Origin: Callorhinus ursinus
Taxonomy: Eukaryota > Chordata > Mammalia > Carnivora > Otariidae
Direction of reading: 5' to 3'
Length of the DNA stretch: 64,000 nt
Assembly (NCBI RefSeq): GCF_003265705.1
Contig: NW_020312828.1
Span: 59,190,391 to 59,254,390 of the forward strand
The notes beneath the pieces were generated by a model, which ran no database searches, had not been told where the DNA came from, and saw only the letters and a list, made by a program, of their open reading frames with translations. The translations under genes and the position numbers were made by a program. Of this stretch, positions 23,849 to 35,929 are shown one piece after another; positions within the stretch are counted from its first letter, which is position 1, and every line of letters begins with the position of its first letter.

Positions 23849-25900
23849 TGGAACTTTCTCACCGTAGTCTACCCAACACAATGGCATGAGATCAGGAAGA
23901 AACTCCAAGTTCCAAGGGAAAGGAAAGACTGGAATATACATCCAACTTTCTGACTGGGGAGGGCTGCCCAAAGGATTGTCTTATGTCTCGCTCTGTCAGA
24001 GTGATTTCAGGACCCAGCATAATCTAGACGTCCATGCGGGCCACTGAGAACAATAACAACAAAGCTGGGTAGCATTCTGCTGCTCCAGAGGACCCATGGT
24101 AAAACAGACAAAGGCTGATATAGCTCAATAGCGTCTTCCTCAGGGGAAAGAGATGAGGGGAGCTTGTGTTCAGAGAGTTCCAGGCCTGATGGACCAGTTT
24201 CTGTCTAGTCCAATTTGGGGAACTAATGTGACCTGACATAATCTTAATGCCTAGAGCCTCTTGAGAACAAAAAGAGGCCAGTGTCATATTGCGGCTTCAA
24301 GGACCTGTGGTATAGCAGACAGACACCAGAGGGAGCAAGAGATTACAAACTCCTGAAGAAAAAAGAAACCAGCATATTCCTTTAATTAGTAATCTAAACA
24401 AAGGACTTGTTTGTGTACATTCACAATTAGAGACACAGCCACAGAAAAGGTTTGGGAGGCCCCATGAACCTCTAGCAGGACGGACTGATGAAGGTCTTTC
24501 CTTGTATGGAGCCAGTCTATAAAGACCACAAAAGGTGACTACTTTTTCAAATGCATGCCTACCAACACAAAATTATAAGGAACACAACAAAACAGGGGGA
24601 AATGGCCCAATTAAAGGAACAAAATAAATCCCTAGAAACTGACACAAAAGAAACAAAGTTATATGAATTACCTGACAAAAACTCCAAATAACTGCTATTA
24701 TAAAAATGGTCAAGCTAACAAAAATGATATCGGAACAAAATGAAAATTTCAACAAAGAGACAGAAAATATAAAAAAGAACCAAAAAAATTATGGAGACAA
24801 TAACTAACCAGAAAAATGTGTTCAATGGGATGATATGTTCCAAGTGCCTGGGGGAAAAAAACAAAAAAACAAAACTGCCAACCAAGAATACTGTATCCAG
24901 CATAAATGTCTTTCAAAAAATAAGGACAGATTTTCCCAGATGAACAAAAATCGGTGGAGTTTATCACCATTAGAACTGCCTTACAAGAAATGCTAAAGGG
25001 AGTTCTCCAAGATGAAATGAAAAGATGCTAAACAGCAACACAAAAGCATATGAGTATAATGCTTGCTGTTAAAAGTAAATATATAGACAAATAAATACAG
25101 ATACAGTAATACTGTTACAGTGGTTAGTAAATCACCTTTAGTCCTGGCAGAGAAATCAAAAGAAAAAGTATAAAAATAACTATAACTATAAAAATATGCT
25201 AATAGTTGTACAATATGAAAAAGATACAATTTGTGAGAGGAATAACATAGAGTAGGGTGAGAAAAATAAAAGTGTAGAGGTTTTGTATACAATTGAAGTT
25301 AAGTCATTAACATAAAATAGACTGTAATAACTAAAAGATATTTTTTGTAAGCCTGATAGTAGCCACAAAGAAAATATCTACAGAAGCTAATCAAAGGGAA
25401 AAGAGAAAGGAATTAAACCATGTCACTAAAATAAGCACCAAAATGCAAAAGAAAACAGCATGAAAAGAAAAGATGAACAAACAAGTTATAAGACAGAAAA
25501 CAATGAACAAATGGCAATAGCACATTTCTCCCAGCAATAATTACTTTAAGTGTCAAAAGAGTGACCGAAGGTATAAAAAATAAATAAGGTCCCATTATAT
25601 GCTGTTTACAAGACACTTTAGATTTAAGGAAACTCATAAGCTAAAAGTGATAGAAATGGAAAAAGATATTCCATGTAAGTGGTAACCAAAGGAGAGCAAG
25701 AATGACCATACTTAGACAAAATAGAATTTCTAAGTCAAAACCTATAAAAAAGAAATAAGGACACTGTATAATGATAAAAGAGTCAATTCATCAGGATGAT
25801 ATAACAAAACTATAAGTATATATATGCACCCAACATCAGACCACTTAATTATATGAAACAAACACTGATGGACTAAAGAGAGAAATAGATAGCAATACAA

Positions 25901-26250
25901 CAATAGTAGGAGATTTTAATACTCTACTTTCAATAATGGATAGAACATTCAGATAGTAAATCAATAAGGAAATAGAGGATGTGAACAACATTATAAGCCA
26001 AATGAACCTAACAGACATATATAGGACGATCCACATAATAGCAGCCGCATACATATTCTTTTTAAGTGCACATGGAACATTATCCAGGTTGGATCATATA
26101 TTAGGCTATAAAACAAATCTTAATAAATTTAACAAGACTGAAATCATGCCAAGTATCTTTTTTCACTACAGTAGAATAAAACTAGAAATCAAAAACAGAA
26201 GAAAAACTCAAAAATGCACAAAGATGTGGAAATTAACACACTCTTGAACA
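25901..26250 (+). pseudogene. Old L1 ORF2 endonuclease remnant
   Basis: 'ggagattttaatact' reads GDFNT at about 25909. The open stretch from 25981 carries 'MNLTDIYRTIH', 'FFLSAHGTLSRLDHILGYK' and a final 'KIEIK'-like end, the C-terminal part of the L1 endonuclease domain with its DHI/LG core. The SDH motif has become FHY, so the catalytic histidine region is lost. Confidence 0.85.
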
Positions 26251-27096
26251 ACCAACGGGTAAAAGAAGAAATGAAAGGGAAATTAGAAAATATATTGAGA
26301 CAAATAAAAACACAGCATAACAAAATTCATGGTATTCAGTAACAGAAGTACAAAAAGGGAAGTTTACAGCAATAAATACCTACATTAAAAAAGAATAAAA
26401 CATCTCAACCTAACTTTACACCTCAAAAGAACTACTATAAAAAGAAGAAACTAAGCTCATAGCAGAAAGAAGGAAATAATAAAGATCAAAGCAGAAATAG
26501 AGAATAGAAAAAAATTAAAAATAAAAAACTGCTTTTTTTAAAGATCAACAGTTAACAAACTTTAGCTAGATTAAGAAAAAAAGGGAGAAAACTCAAAAAT
26601 AATCAGAAATGGAAGAAGATACAACTAATGCTATAGAAATAGAAAGTAGTATAAGAGACTACTATAAACAGTTTTATGCCAATAAACTGGATAACCTAAA
26701 TGAATGGATTAATTTCTAAAAACATACAACTTACCAAGACTGTGTCCTGAGGAATTAGAAAATCTGAACAGATCTGTAACTAGTAAGGAAATTGAATCAG
26801 TAATCAAAAGCCTCCCAAAAAACAAAAGCCTAGGACCACATGGCTTTACTCATGAATTCTACCAAACGTCTAAGATAGAATTAATGTCAATCCTTCTCAA
26901 ACTTTTCCTGAAAAACAGAAGAGGAGGAAATACTTCCAAACTCATTTTCAAGGCCAACATTACCCTGATATCAAAGCCATAAAAAGACACTTCAACAAAA
27001 GAAACTACAGACCAATATCCCTGATGAGAGATGCAAAAATCTCAACAAAATACTAGCAAACCAAATTCAACAGCACATTAAGATTATATATTATGA

Positions 27097-27285
27097 TGGG
27101 GTGCCTGGGTGGCTCAGTCAGTTAAGTGGCTGCCTTCAGCTCAGGTCACGATCCCAGGATCCCGGGATCAAGCCCCACATCGGGCTCCCTGCTTCTCCCT
27201 CTCCCTCTGCCTCTGCCTGCCACTCTGCCTACTTGTGCTCTCTCTCTATCTCTCTGTCAAATAAATAAATAAAATCTTAAAAAAA
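27097..27285 (+). mobile_element. Can-SINE, plus strand
   Basis: Complete head, CT-rich middle and 'aataaataaataaaatctt' tail. The duplication 'attatatattatga' (27083-27096) and 'attatataccatga' (27286-27299) matches at 12 of 14 bases. It is inserted in the old L1 RT region. Confidence 0.95.
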
Positions 27286-27447
27286 ATTATATACCATGAC
27301 CAGGTGAGATTTATCCCTAGGCTACAAAGACAATTCAGCATATGAAGATCAATTAATGTGGCAAACCACATTAACAGTACTGAGGATAAAAATCACATGA
27401 TCATCTCAATAGATGCAGAAAAATAATTTGACAAAATTCAACACCCA

Positions 27448-27650
27448 GGGGCACCTGGGTTGCTTAGTTGGTGAAGTGTCCCAGTCTTGATTTCAGCTCA
27501 GTTCATGATCTCACAGTTTTGAGATTGAGCCCCATGTCAGGCTCTGTGCTGGACACAGAGCCTGCTTAAGATTCTCTCTCTCCCTCTCCCTCTGTCCCTC
27601 CTCCAGCCTCTAAAAAAAATAAAATAAAATAAAATAAAATAAAAATTTTA
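27448..27650 (+). mobile_element. Can-SINE, plus strand, (TAAAA)n tail
   Basis: Diverged head 'gcacctgggttgcttagttg', CT-rich middle, and a tail expanded into TAAAA units. A perfect 15-base duplication 'aaaattcaacaccca' is at 27433-27447 and 27651-27665. Confidence 0.95.
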
Positions 27651-29868
27651 AAAATTCAACACCCATTCAGGATAAAAATACTCAATAAACTAAGAAAAGA
27701 AAATTACTTCAACATAGTAAAGGACATATACAAAAACCCCACAGTGACTATCATATTCAATGTTGAAAAACTGAAGTATTCCTCTAAGATCAGGAACAAG
27801 ACAAGGCTGCCTCTCAACATTTTTATTCAATATAGTACTGAAGATTCTAACCAGAGCAACTAGTCAAGAAAAAGAAATAAAAGGCAACCAAATCAGAAAG
27901 GAAGTACAGTCATCTCTGTTCACAGACGACATGGTCAAATATGTAAAAAAACCCTAAAGTTTCCAAAAACTGTTAGAATCAATTAATAAATGCAGTAAAG
28001 TTTCAGGATATAAAATCAACATACAAAAATGAATTATATTTCCATACACTAACAACAATCCAAAAGGAAATTAAGAAAACAATCACATCAAAATAATAAA
28101 ATACTTAACTAAGAAGGCAAAAGACTTGTACACTGGAAACTAGAAAACAGTGCTATAAGAAATTAAAATACAAGTAATAGAAAGACATCTCTGTTCATGA
28201 ATTGGAACACTTAATATTGTTTAAAGGCCTACACTATATTAAACAATCCACAGATTCAATGTTAATACTTAACAAATCTTAAAGGCATTTTTTACAGAAA
28301 TAGGAAAAGTAGTCCTAAAATTCACATGGAAGACTCAAAAGACAAAAGACCCAGACAAAAGATCCAAAATAGCCAAGACAATCTTGAAAAAGAAGAACTA
28401 AGCTGAAGGTCTCATACTCCTTGATTTCAAAATATGTTATAAAGCTATAATAATCAAAACAGTATGGTACTGGCATAAAGATGGATATACAGACCAACAG
28501 AACAGAATAGAGAACCCAGTAATAACTCCACACGTACACAGTTAACTGATCTTCAACAAGGGTGCCAAGAATACTAATGGGAAAAGGATAATCTCTTTAA
28601 CAAATAGTGTTGGGGAAACTGGATATTCCCATGTAAATCAATGAAATTAGACCCTTACATCCCTCAAAAATACCAACTCAAAATGAATTAAAGACTTAAA
28701 CATGAAAGCTGAAACTGTCAAATTCTTAGAAGAAAAACAGGGGGAAAGCCTCATCACAATGATTCTGGCAATGATTTCTTGGATATTACACCAAAAAGCA
28801 CAGGCATCAAAAGCAAAAATAGACAAGTGGGACTATATTAAGCCAAAACAAAACAAAACAAAAAACAACTTCTGCTCAGCCAAAGAATCAACAGAGTGAA
28901 AAGGCAACCTATGAAACAGGAGAAAACACTGATAAAGAATTGATATTAAAAATATATAAGGAATTCCTAGAAAAAAAATCCAATTTAAAAATGGGCAAAG
29001 GATTTGAATAGACATTTCTTCAAAAAAGATATAAAAATGGGCAACAGGTATATGAAAAGATGTTCAACATCACTAATCATCAGGGAAATACAAATCATAA
29101 ACACAATGAGATACCACCTCACACCTGCTGGGCTGGCTATTAAAAAAAAACAACACAATAACAGAACATAAGTGTTGGTAAGGATGTAGAGAAACTGGAA
29201 ACTTTACACTGTTGATGGAAATTAAAGTGGTGCGGCCACTGTGAAAAATAATATGGAGGTTCCTAAAATATTACAAATAAGACTACTATATGATTCAGCA
29301 ATCCCACTTCTTAGTACTTATCCAAGAGGCTTGGAATCAGAATCTCAAAGATACATTTGCACTAGCATGTTTACTGCAGCATTATTCACAGTAACCAAGA
29401 GGTGGAAAGCACCGTAAATGTCTATGAACAGATGAATGGTTAGAGAAAATGTGGTATATACATATATACATACAATGGAATGTCATTTAGCCATATAAAA
29501 TAAGTAAATCCTATCATATGGTACAACACTGAAGAACCTTGAGGACATTATGGTAAGTAAAATAAACTAGTCACAGAAGAACAAATACTTCATGATCCCA
29601 CTCATATGAGGTATTTAAAATAGTCAAACTCATTTAACCAGAAAGGAAGTTGCCAGAAGCTGAAAGGAGGGGAAAAGGGGAATTACTGTTTAATGGGTAT
29701 AAAGTTTCAGTCATGTCAGATGAAAAAGCTCTAGAGATTCACTGTACAACATTGTGCTTATAGTTTATAATATATTACAGTATCATACTGTAATATATTG
29801 TACCATACTGTAATATACTCTTAAAAATTTGTTAAGATGTTATATCTCCTCTTACCACAATAAAAAAA

Positions 29869-30702
29869 GACAAGGGATTTTAAAATCATGATAGGAATTA
29901 ATGACATGAATATAGATTCACAGCTACCATTTTGGAACTCTAAAAAGAGAGCACTCTCCTAAAATTAATTGAAATGAAGACAAACAATGAACTATATAAA
30001 ATTTGTAATTATGCTCAGGAAGTAGTTATCTGAAAATGCAGTTTGGGTGAAAAATATATAAATTAAAGAATTATTTCAACAAACTAGCAGAAAATAACCT
30101 CAGATAAAACTAGTTGAAATTACGAACTTTTCCCTAAACATCTGATGGTGACATTACAAAGAATAATGGGCTTTCTTAAAAAAAAAAAAAAAAAAAAAGC
30201 AAAAACCAAAAAACTCCTGATGAACCTGACCTCTGTGTAGTTCAGTAATTTTTATTGCAAGGTCACTCAGACAAGTTAAAGAAAAAGCCAGGAAGAATAA
30301 TATCAACACAAAGATGAAGTAAGGAAGGAAACCTTCCAGCACTTGAAAAGTTTTATGCTCAAAAGTACTGATAACACAGCAGGAATTAAGCCTTTATCCC
30401 TGAAGCTAGGTCTGGTTAATATTTCATGGAGTCACCTCTCTTCAGAAGCAACCAAATTAACTCAGTTGCTACACTGAGATCTGAGAGCCCACAGCTTCCT
30501 CACATATACACTTTACAGAAGGCCAGCTTCCTGTGAAGGCTGCTAGAGCTCTGTCAACACAAGGGAGTCGCCCAGTGGAAGATCCTATAATGCCATGCTG
30601 GTACCAAACAAAAGCAGGGAACAAACTGTGTAGAACAGCCCCAGGAAAACTAATACAACCAACATATACCCCAGAATCCTGTCAATCACTGAATTTCAAC
30701 AT
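29869..30702. other. Sequence without a recognised gene
   Basis: Only a run of about 22 A near 30178 stands out. No gene or named repeat is supported. Confidence 0.5.
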
Positions 30703-30715
30703 CTATCATCTATCT

Positions 30716-30769
<54 letters not shown>

Positions 30770-30770
30770 C
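30703..30770. repeat. (TATC)n microsatellite
   Basis: About 15 ATCT/TATC units, nearly perfect. It creates the repetitive C-terminal part of a chance frame at 30533-30793. Confidence 0.97.
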
Positions 30771-32711
30771 CAGCAGATCTCCCTTCCAAATGAAATTCTA
30801 CTTGGAAATCCAATATATATAAAACAGGAAAAAGTGCATTTAATCTGATTGAAATGGGATGGGAATTCAGAGTTCTGCTTACCCTCCTTGGTCTTCCTGT
30901 ATCCATTGTGTCTCCAATATTTTTGCTGAACTCCAGGGCATTTCAGAACACAGTTTGAAAGAAGAACAGATATAAACCATTCTATGAAGCTTTCAGTTTT
31001 CTTTTTTTTTCTTTTTTAGATTGAGAATAAAGATCACTAAGTATTTTCATATAAAGAAACAAAGGGTAGAGAACATTCACCAAAAAAAATTTTAAGCAAA
31101 GATATCATTCCTGGTTGTCAATCAACTTGCTAGGTAGATGACCCAGAAAAGCTATGAAGTACAAGAGGAAAATTGATTTAGCTATTTAAATTTATTTAAG
31201 AAATATTTAATAGCATCTCTGATCCACCAGGCATGGACGGATCTGAGAGATATAAAGACAACTTGTAGGGCCCAGAGTTCAAAAACTTTTGTGTACAAAA
31301 TTGGATCACATTTATTCAATATTACTCCATAAATCTCAACATTTTGTGACCCACCAGCTTGATTGGCAGAAGCCCACCCTTTGTTCAGGGGCTCCTCCCA
31401 AATACTTCTGGAAATCCCTCAGGATACTTTCATGTGTCTACCAAGAATATCTGGTTATCTCTTCCTGCCAATGAACTGGGAACTCACATACTGCTCAAGG
31501 CTCTAAGTCACAAAAATGGCAAACTCAATAACCCTCTGAAAATGCTGCTCCAATTAACTTAGCCCCTCCATCTGCCTGAACTCAAGCACAGCCTATGATG
31601 CTGCTGGGGAAAGGAGAAACCATTCATGGTCAGGTCACCCACTCTCTTTGCCCAATATATCCTCAGAAACATGAGTTGAACCTGATTTATAGGGAATACT
31701 GAAAATGGCCTGAAGCTAGGTAGGAGTGAGTTTTCAGAACACCCTATCTAAATATCTGGGCATTAAGTTTATAGACTATACAGAAACGTATTAGTCCTAG
31801 AATATTAGCCTTCCCCTGTTAACAGGAGGAGAAAAAAAACATATGGAAGACTTATCAGCGAGGTTTTTATCTGCTGCCTAATTAGAAAAGATATTCATGA
31901 CAGGCATATTAGGAATTTCCTATACTTCTTTCAGGGTAGGAAGTTACTATTTACAGATTTATACAAAATCCTAGAACTACGTGGAAAAGTGTCAAAATGT
32001 CTACCCAAGTTCTCCAAAATCACTGTATACCCAAAAAGTAAAGGCTTATTCAATTTTTTTTAGTATAATAAAAGTGCATATTTTTTAAAAATTTCTTCCT
32101 GTAAAAATATTCTGTCAATGTATTCTTAAATGGAGCCATATACTCAGAATCAGAGTATCAGGACCTGATCCCAAAAGCTAGAAATTTCATGAAAGAGGAG
32201 AATGTAAATTCACCTATGTAGAGAGTAAATAACAGAAGCAAAATTACATGATTAATTAATTCTATTTCCTTGGAACTATAATGCCAGTAAGGATGTGTCA
32301 GGATGGACGGCAAGTGTGGCTATAGAGGTACATGGAATTTGTCAGAAACAACCAAGAGGGAAGATGAAGGAAGAAAGAGTTCAGTAATGTTTTAAACAAT
32401 TATGAAGCAGGATCAAGAGGCTAAGAATGTCATTCTAAATGCAAAGAATATCTGCAAAAGAGGAAACACAGCATTATTATGAAATATTGAAAAAGAAAAA
32501 CACCAAGATTCTGGGTGGCTGGCTCGAGCACTATTTAAAATGAAGTACAACAGAAAAATGAGAGGATTTAAGTCTGCAGAGAGTATTATTGGGTACTAAT
32601 CTTATATTTGATTGTGAAAAGGTTTACAAAATAATCCAAAAAGTGATTGGGAAAGATTATTCCTCTTATACTGACATACAAATAAAATTACATTATGATT
32701 TTCTACTAAAT
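30771..32711. other. Sequence without a recognised gene
   Basis: Two overlapping frames at 31289-31474 and 31359-31562 are short and have no domain. No repeat family was recognised over 1.9 kb. Confidence 0.5.
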
Positions 32712-32725
32712 AAAAGATAATTCTA

Positions 32726-32917
32726 GGGGTGCCTGGGTGGCTCAGTCGGTTAAGTGTCTGACTTTTGATTTTGGCTCAGGTCATGATCTCAGGGTCGTGA
32801 GATTGAGCCCTGTATCAGGCTCCACACTCAGCAGGGAATCTGCTTGAGAATTCTCTCCCTCTCCCTCTGCCCCTCCTTGTGCATGCTCTCTCTCTAATAA
32901 ATAAACAAATCTTAAAA
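32726..32917 (+). mobile_element. Can-SINE, plus strand, older subtype
   Basis: Complete SINE of the subtype with 'tctgacttttgattttggct' and 'gcttgagaattctctccctc'. A perfect 14-base duplication 'aaaagataattcta' is at 32712-32725 and 32918-32931. Confidence 0.96.
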
Positions 32918-32931
32918 AAAAGATAATTCTA

Positions 32932-33869
32932 TTTGTCAACTTGGAAAGAACTATAAAAGAACCGAAATTGTTTAATAAAGTTTAAAGGAAACACATTTTA
33001 AATGCATGTTGGGCTTCAAAGAAAAGAAAGAGACAATAGTAGCAAGGATATGTATTTTAATGACCAAATGAGCCAGGAGCTAAATATAATAAATTCTGAC
33101 ATTATGAAACATGAGTGAAAATAAACCCAAGAATAACTAAAAACCCAAGAATTCAATTTTTTAGAATGACTTAATTTGAAAAAAATTAAATTGCAGTTAT
33201 AAAAGATTTAGGTGCGGAATAAGTCTGCATAGCACATCTGAAAGTATTTAGTCCTCATTTGGAATTGCAGGTCTAGATTCTTTTTTTCTTTCACAGACTT
33301 ACAGATATTGTATTGATACACAATATATATTGATATATATGTCAATAAAATACTTACAGATATTTAAAATTTTTCATATACAATTGATTAATGTTTTAAA
33401 ATACTTGTGAAGTAGAAATTTTTGGCTCAACATCTAATGAAATTGCATGAATTAACAAAATACAGTGAGCAAAACTTAATCAAATACAAAGAAGTGTGAT
33501 TTTACTTCTACTAAACCTCAGACTTGGGACATAGAGTAACTTTCTGAGAACGCTTTATTTTAAGTGTTCTAGGATCATTTAGAGCAAAGAAATAATAAGA
33601 ATGCCACAATTAAATGAATTCAAAACACACTTAGAAGGACAGTTTATACAAAACATAGCATAGAAGTACTATCCACCTAAGAGATAAGAAACATCTGATA
33701 CTTTCTTTGTGGCTTGGACTAGAGCCTCAGTTTGATGGTCTGGAACAATTATCTATGTGTAGAGATAATTAATTGCTTCATCTATAGCACTAAAACCCCA
33801 GTTAAAATTCTCCTCACTGGTGTGCTGTTGTTGGTATACCATTAAGAGTAAGGACTTTAGCAACCGAAT
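32932..33869. other. AT-rich sequence without a recognised gene
   Basis: Nothing recognised except a 13-base direct repeat 'acttacagatatt' at 33297-33309 and 33352-33364 around an AT-rich stretch. Confidence 0.5.
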
Positions 33870-33985
33870 ACAAGCTCTTCTTGAAAAAAGAGCTCTAAGA
33901 GACAAGAATTTGTGTCTTTTTGTTAATTGCATAGTACATGGAAGAATGACTGGCATACAGTTGGTACTCAATAAATATTTAAATG
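33870..33985 (+). mobile_element. L2 LINE 3' end, plus strand
   Basis: 'agacaagaatttgtgtcttt' followed by 'actggcatacagttggtact' and 'caataaatattta' matches the terminal L2 region (the 'gcacatagtaggtgctcaat' type motif). Confidence 0.7.
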
Positions 33986-34384
33986 CATAATGCATGGAAA
34001 CAGAAAAGAATTCCTCCCTAGATCTCCTTCAATCTAAAAAAGTAAGCCTAGCAGTGACACTATATGTTATCCACGACTTTATCTATATTTTCCAATTACT
34101 GTAATTATATTCTCAGTCTGAGTCATTTCTTAGAGAAAAGTTTCCTGTTTCATGACTGCTTCCTTTCATTTATTCTAAATGTGTATGTCTTGTGCAATAA
34201 GAGGTACTTTTCCTGCAGGAATCTCAGGACTGACTAAGCAGGAAGGATTATCAGCAGTTTCCCCATTTCTTTAAAATCCCTGAGTTCTCTTCAATTCTCC
34301 ACTAACTTCTTGGGTATTACCACTCCACCAAGGATCACTAGGGATGCACTAACTCCCACTTTTCTCTGCATCAATTGGAACCAA

Positions 34385-34516
34385 TTCTTCCCCAGGTGAT
34401 TATAGTATACCCCACCCCAGGCCAACTGAATCAGAACCTTTGGAGAAGACCCAAGCATTTCATTTTTTAAACCCACCCCAGTGATTGCATTGTGCATCCA
34501 AGGTTTAGAACCACTA
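34385..34516 (+). mobile_element. MER5-type hAT DNA transposon fragment
   Basis: 'caactgaatcagaaccttt', 'caagcatttcattttttaaa', 'tgtgcatccaaggtttagaa' and terminal 'ccacta' match the 3' half of the non-autonomous Charlie-related MER5 elements. Confidence 0.7.
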
Positions 34517-34526
34517 CTTCTTTTGA

Positions 34527-34632
34527 CCAGTGATTCTCAAAATTTAATGTGCATATGACTTACCAGGAATCTTGTTAAACTGCAAATGCTGACCCAGTAG
34601 TTCTGAGTTAGGGATCTGAGATCCTTTTTTTC
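34527..34632 (+). mobile_element. Second MER5-type fragment
   Basis: It starts with the terminal-type sequence 'cagtgattctcaaaatttaa' and continues with 'cttgttaaactgcaaatgct' and 'cagtagttctgagttaggga', the 5' half of MER5 in the same orientation as the copy just upstream. Confidence 0.7.
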
Positions 34633-35220
34633 CTCCTTATTACTGTGGCCCTGAGAGGTAGTAACTAGTTTAGCATTTTTTTAAAATCTTATACTTCTAA
34701 CCCCTAAACCCTCTTTGCTTCTTAAGTCTCAATAGGCCCTAATGATCCTTTTGTTTTGGCATCTGGCCCTTGGAAAAATTACTTTCACTTCTCTGAGGGA
34801 AGGAACGGGATAATATTCCCAGAAAAACTCTCCCAGATGATGAGAGAAAATATTTTATCTGTAGAAAATGCATAGAATAAAATCAAGACAGTTAAGTTTC
34901 CATGTTAAGGCAATCTCAAAGCCCTTACCCAGCTACAGTTTGTAATTTGTGGTCCCATTTCTATGTCCTATAAGATATAGTCATGAAAAGAATTTGTCAC
35001 TGGAGAGAGAGAGAGAGAGAGAAAGAAGGCTTATATGAATGAATAATGTAGTTTTTAGAGGAAAATACACCCTCTCTGATAAAAACATGCTTCTCTCTTA
35101 ATCTTTGTATCTCTCTCCTACCACAATCATTTTTAAAGTACCTTTATGATAGTACTTCTCAGCTCTTAAGGCACTTTTAAATGTAGCAAAGCCAAAGCCC
35201 AAACCCAACAAAATTAATTA
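34633..35220. other. Sequence without a recognised gene
   Basis: Contains a short (GA)n run at about 35004-35021. Nothing else was recognised. Confidence 0.5.
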
Positions 35221-35234
35221 AAATTTTATATAAA

Positions 35235-35402
35235 GGGGTGCCCGGGGGCGCCTGGGTGGCTCAGATGGTTAAGCGTCTGCCTTGGGCTCGGGTCGTGATC
35301 CCAGGGTCTTGGGATCGAGCCCCACATTGAGCCCCACATCGGGCTCCTGGCTCAGCGGGGAGTCTGCTTCTCCCTCTCCCTCTGCCTCTCCCTCTGCTCA
35401 TG

Positions 35403-35434
<32 letters not shown>

Positions 35435-35667
35435 CTCTGTGTCTCAAATGAATAAATAAAATCTTTAAAAAAAAAAAAAGGGGGTGCCCAGGTGGCTCAG
35501 TTGGTTAAGTGTCTGCCTTAGGCTCAGGTCATGATCCCAGGATCCTAGGATCAAGCCTGGCATTAGGCTCCCCACTCCTCAGAAAGCCTGCTGGTCCCTC
35601 TCCCTCTGCCTGCCACTCCCCTGCTTGTGTTCTTTCTCTCTCTCAAATAAATAAATAAAATCTTAAA
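35235..35667 (+). mobile_element. Outer Can-SINE, split by another SINE
   Basis: The head (35235-35245) is separated from the body (35480-35667) by an inserted SINE. The outer 14-base duplication 'aaattttatataaa' (35221-35234) and 'aaattttacataaa' (35668-35681) flanks the whole pair, which shows that this SINE landed first. Confidence 0.9.
35246..35479 (+). mobile_element. Inner Can-SINE nested in a SINE head
   Basis: Complete SINE with an expanded CT run (35403-35432) and an internal 12-base tandem duplication of 'gagccccacat' plus one base (35317-35340). Its target-site duplication is the outer SINE's own head: '(a)ggggtgcccgg' on the left and 'ggggtgcccagg' on the right. Confidence 0.9.
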
Positions 35668-35929
35668 AAATTTTACATAAAAAATAATAAAATAAAATTT
35701 AAAAAGTAGCAAAGCCAAGACCCCAACTAGAACAACCGATTGAGTCCCTTGATATGAAGAGTGACAAAATGTGATTTTTTTTTAATTCCCCACTTACGCA
35801 CACACAGTAGGTTACAAATCATTGATAAAGATGGAAAGGAAAATTATGCTAAGGACTTTTGGGTGTCCTACATTTTGAGGCCTCCAAAAGGAACTGCTAA
35901 TGGAAACTGAAGGATAAACAAAGCTCAAA

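Larger units (their letters stand above)
26650..28300 (+). pseudogene. Old L1 ORF2 reverse transcriptase remnant, broken by two SINEs
   Basis: RT-domain blocks can be followed: the 'tatgccaataaactgg' region (26676), 'acaaaagcctaggaccacat' (26822, the NKSPGPDG block), 'ctcaatagatgcagaaa' (27404, the SIDAEK block), 'gatcaggaacaagacaagg' (27788, the RSGTRQG block) and the catalytic FTDDM at 27919. Alanine has become threonine before the two aspartates. Two Can-SINEs and many stops interrupt it. Confidence 0.85.
23553..29868 (+). mobile_element. Ancient near full-length L1 (L1M class), plus strand
   Basis: The 5' start resembles an old L1 leader ('gcatcagcaagatggcagg' at about 23567). A decayed ORF1-like part lies around 24500-25000. 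'tgccaaccaagaatactgta' at about 24876 and 'gagttctccaagatgaaatg' at about 24999 lie in the ORF1-ORF2 region of L1M elements. GDFN of the endonuclease reads at about 25910, with 88 codons still open at 25981-26247. The RT motif is present as FTDDM at 27919-27933. The 3' part ends with 'cttaccacaataaaaaaag' near 29868. Stops and shifts are dense. Three SINEs lie inside (23741, 27097, 27448). The spacing of the parts suggests a nearly complete element; the left border is approximate. Confidence 0.88.

Noticed and set aside
30703..30770. Regular short repeats as a possible CRISPR array
   Set aside because: The unit is four bases with no spacers; this is a vertebrate microsatellite.
30533..30793. 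86-codon frame with repeated Ser-Ile-Tyr-Leu
   Set aside because: The repeat is the (TATC)n microsatellite; the upstream part has no domain or start-site support.
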